Shown here piece after piece: positions 6,170 to 8,041 of a stretch of 8,041 nt of DNA; position 1 is the stretch's first letter, and every line of letters starts with the position of its first letter. The stretch is taken from assembly GCA_003520555.1 (NCBI GenBank), contig DOUO01000033.1, positions 1-8,041 of the forward strand, written 5' to 3'. The stretch comes from Oscillospiraceae bacterium. GTDB taxonomy: Bacteria; Bacillota; Clostridia; Oscillospirales; Acutalibacteraceae. Under the pieces are notes generated by a model, which worked only from the letters and a program-made list of their open reading frames with translations, did no database searches and was not told the origin of the DNA. A program made the translations under genes and the position numbers.

Positions 6170-8041
6170 TTAGTCGTTAAAGCCGCCGCCCGACGAAGCC
6201 GTGAAGGTCAGCGTGATTACCGTACCGGCGGCTACCTCAGTGCCTTCCTTAACGTCCTGAGCGCTGCACGTTCCGCCGGAGCCGGCCGCGCCCTTGTAGC
6301 TTAAATTCAGTCCGTAGCTTGCGGCAAGGCTGTTTGCTTCAACAGCTCCCATGCCTACAAAGTTCGGGACGGTGACCTTGGTTGAGTTTTTGGTTTCCTC
6401 GTCAGTGTACAGCACAATTGTGCCGCCTGAGATAAGATTGGCGGAAACGGGCGGAATTTGCGAAATTACCTTTTCACCCATGCCGTAAATTACCGGCGTA
6501 AAGCCGTCCTTTTCTACAGCCGCCTTTGCTTCCGAAGCCTTCATGCCGGTGTAGTCGCCGGCAGAGGTGTCAAGGAACGCGAGTTCGTCCTCGTTGTAGT
6601 CGGTCTTAACCTCAAGGTACGGAAGAACCTCGGACATAATATTGATAAATACGGGCGACGAAACCTGAGAACCGTAGTAAGCTCCGCCGTCGGGCGTATC
6701 AAAGAATACAAGCATCGCGATTTGCGGGTCGTCCGCCGGAGCGTAACCGCAGAACGAAGCGATGTAGTCCTCCTCAAAGGAACTGAGCTTTTTCTGAACG
6801 CCGATTTTCTCGGATGTACCGGTTTTACCGGCAACCTTGTAGCCCGGGACATAGCCTGCCGTAGCGCCCGCGGTTTGCGTGTTATAGCCGAGGATTTCGT
6901 TCATTTTGTCGGAGGTTTCCTTGGAAACAACCTGACGCTTTACCTTTTTTTCAACGTTCTTGATAACGTTGCCCTTGTTGTCGGTGATTTTTTGAACAAC
7001 GTAGGGCTGAAGCACATAACCTCCGTTTGCTACTGCCGCGCAGGCGGTAATCATGCTTACGGGGGTAATCTGGAAGTTTTGTCCGAAGGAGGCAACCGCA
7101 AAGTCAACCTCACTCATTTGTCCTTCCTCCCAGAAGGTATCCTCAGCCTCGCCGGGGAGGTCTATTCCGGATTTTTCCGCAAATCCGAAGCCCGCGTAAT
7201 AATCGCGGAATTTTTCAGCGCCCACAAGCTGGCCTATCTGGATAAACGCCGGGTTGCAGGAATTGCATATTGCCTGAACAAAGCTTTGCGTGCCGTGACC
7301 GCCGGTGTCGTGACAATGGATTACGTCGTTGCCGAAGGTTACGGAGCCGGCGCAGAAGAACGAGCTTGAGTCGGTGATTTTTCCTTCCTCAAGCGCCATT
7401 GCCGCGGTACACATTTTAAATACCGAACCGGGCATATATGTATCCGCAACCGCTTTGTTTCGCCACATTGCGGACAGCGCTTCGCTTTCGGCGGCGCTTT
7501 GCTCCTTTTCGGGAAGCTCCTTGATTTTGTTCATGGTTTCCGCGGGAAGGGTGTACGGGTCGTTAAGATTGTAGCCGTTGGCGGTTACCATTGCCAAAAT
7601 CGCGCCGGTGTTGACGTCCATCGCGATACATACGCCTCGGTTCAGTACGTTGTTGTTCGCGATGCCTTCGGCCATGTATTTTTCACAGATGGACTGGATG
7701 TTTTCGTCAATTGTAAGATAAATGTTGTTGCCGTCCTCGCTGTCGACATTCTGTTCAAACTGAAACGGCATGTTCGCGCCGCGCGCATTGATTGCCGTGA
7801 CAATTCGTCCGGGCTTGCCGGCAAGGTAATTGTCATACTTATACTCAACGCCCTCAAGTCCCTGTTCGTCCGCGCCGGTGAAGCCGATTACGCAGGACGC
7901 AAGGGTGTCGTGAGGGTAATAGCGCTTGTAATCGTCAAGCAGCGAAATAACGTTGCCGCATTTGTAATCCTTGCTGAGCTTTTCCTGAAACTCAATAATT
8001 TGGTCGCGCTGTTCAACCTCGATTTTACGCTTGACCACAAC
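6170..8041 (-). CDS. ftsI: Class B penicillin-binding protein, division transpeptidase (FtsI/SpoVD family), 5'-truncated by window edge
   Basis: D,D-transpeptidase that crosslinks stem peptides of new septal glycan outside the membrane, expected to pair with the FtsW glycosyltransferase. 623 residues are visible (numbered from the codon at 8041-8039). The frame is open at the edge, so the true start, the cytoplasmic tip, the membrane anchor and the first part of the dimerisation domain are missing. Residues 1 to about 105 fit the rest of the PBP dimer domain (GLEGVEYKYDNYLAGKPG near 62-79). The catalytic domain shows all three penicillin-binding motifs: SVFK (Ser206, Lys209), SCN (Ser261, Asn263) and KTGT (406-409). 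Two PASTA repeats follow, about 495-547 and 554-616, then a short Gly-rich end. Known SpoVD proteins usually have one PASTA repeat and vegetative PBP2x/PbpB-type proteins two, so a vegetative division role is favoured, but the sequence cannot settle it. Cysteine is frequent, including Cys211 and Cys262 beside active-site motifs. Confidence 0.93.
   Translation of the reverse strand, partial: VVVKRKIEVEQRDQIIEFQEKLSKDYKCGNVISLLDDYKRYYPHDTLASCVIGFTGADEQGLEGVEYKYDNYLAGKPGRIVTAINARGANMPFQFEQNVDSEDGNNIYLTIDENIQSICEKYMAEGIANNNVLNRGVCIAMDVNTGAILAMVTANGYNLNDPYTLPAETMNKIKELPEKEQSAAESEALSAMWRNKAVADTYMPGSVFKMCTAAMALEEGKITDSSSFFCAGSVTFGNDVIHCHDTGGHGTQSFVQAICNSCNPAFIQIGQLVGAEKFRDYYAGFGFAEKSGIDLPGEAEDTFWEEGQMSEVDFAVASFGQNFQITPVSMITACAAVANGGYVLQPYVVQKITDNKGNVIKNVEKKVKRQVVSKETSDKMNEILGYNTQTAGATAGYVPGYKVAGKTGTSEKIGVQKKLSSFEEDYIASFCGYAPADDPQIAMLVFFDTPDGGAYYGSQVSSPVFINIMSEVLPYLEVKTDYNEDELAFLDTSAGDYTGMKASEAKAAVEKDGFTPVIYGMGEKVISQIPPVSANLISGGTIVLYTDEETKNSTKVTVPNFVGMGAVEANSLAASYGLNLSYKGAAGSGGTCSAQDVKEGTEVAAGTVITLTFTASSGGGFND

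Noticed and set aside
6458..7369. A 303-codon open frame on the plus strand opposite the transpeptidase gene.
   Set aside because: It is the exact codon-aligned complement of the sense frame. It stays open because the sense gene rarely uses TTA, CTA or TCA in this stretch. The predicted protein matches no family I recognise, while the sense strand has complete catalytic motifs.

Overview
The window is one continuous stretch of a dcw (division and cell wall) cluster, with every real gene on the minus strand. In transcription order (high to low coordinates) it holds a class B penicillin-binding protein of the FtsI/SpoVD family (5' end outside the window), mraY, ftsW, murG, murA and ftsQ/divIB (3' end outside the window). 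Gaps between genes are only 14 to 64 bases, there is no convincing terminator, and each gene after the first has its own ribosome binding site. This looks like part of a single operon.

The organism is most likely a low-to-mid GC Gram-positive of the Clostridia, probably near the Ruminococcaceae/Oscillospiraceae. Supporting points are AGGAGG-type ribosome binding sites, frequent GTG/TTG starts, a PASTA-tailed division transpeptidase, a DivIB-type FtsQ with a long lysine-rich cytoplasmic head, a cysteine-rich proteome, and murA sitting between murG and ftsQ. The taxonomic placement is inference from protein style and gene order.

Layout: 8041-6170 transpeptidase; 6127-5096 mraY; 5056-3797 ftsW; 3782-2664 murG; 2599-1346 murA; 1303-1 ftsQ. 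The ftsQ gene is easily missed because it starts with GTG. No stretch longer than 300 bases lacks a gene.

The products act together. MurA commits UDP-GlcNAc to peptidoglycan synthesis. MraY makes lipid I on the inner membrane face and MurG converts it to lipid II. FtsW polymerises lipid II and its partner transpeptidase crosslinks the strands at the septum, with FtsQ/DivIB as a divisome scaffold. The enzymes between MurA and MraY (murB to murF) are not in the window.

I found no undescribed multi-gene system. The most interesting signal is a perfect 12-bp inverted repeat in the murG-murA gap whose 3' arm, in the mRNA, contains nearly all of the murA Shine-Dalgarno sequence. This suggests structure-controlled or coupled translation of MurA. 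Other points worth a look are a weaker pair of alternative hairpins at the ftsW start, the compact gene set, and cysteines beside the transpeptidase active-site motifs.
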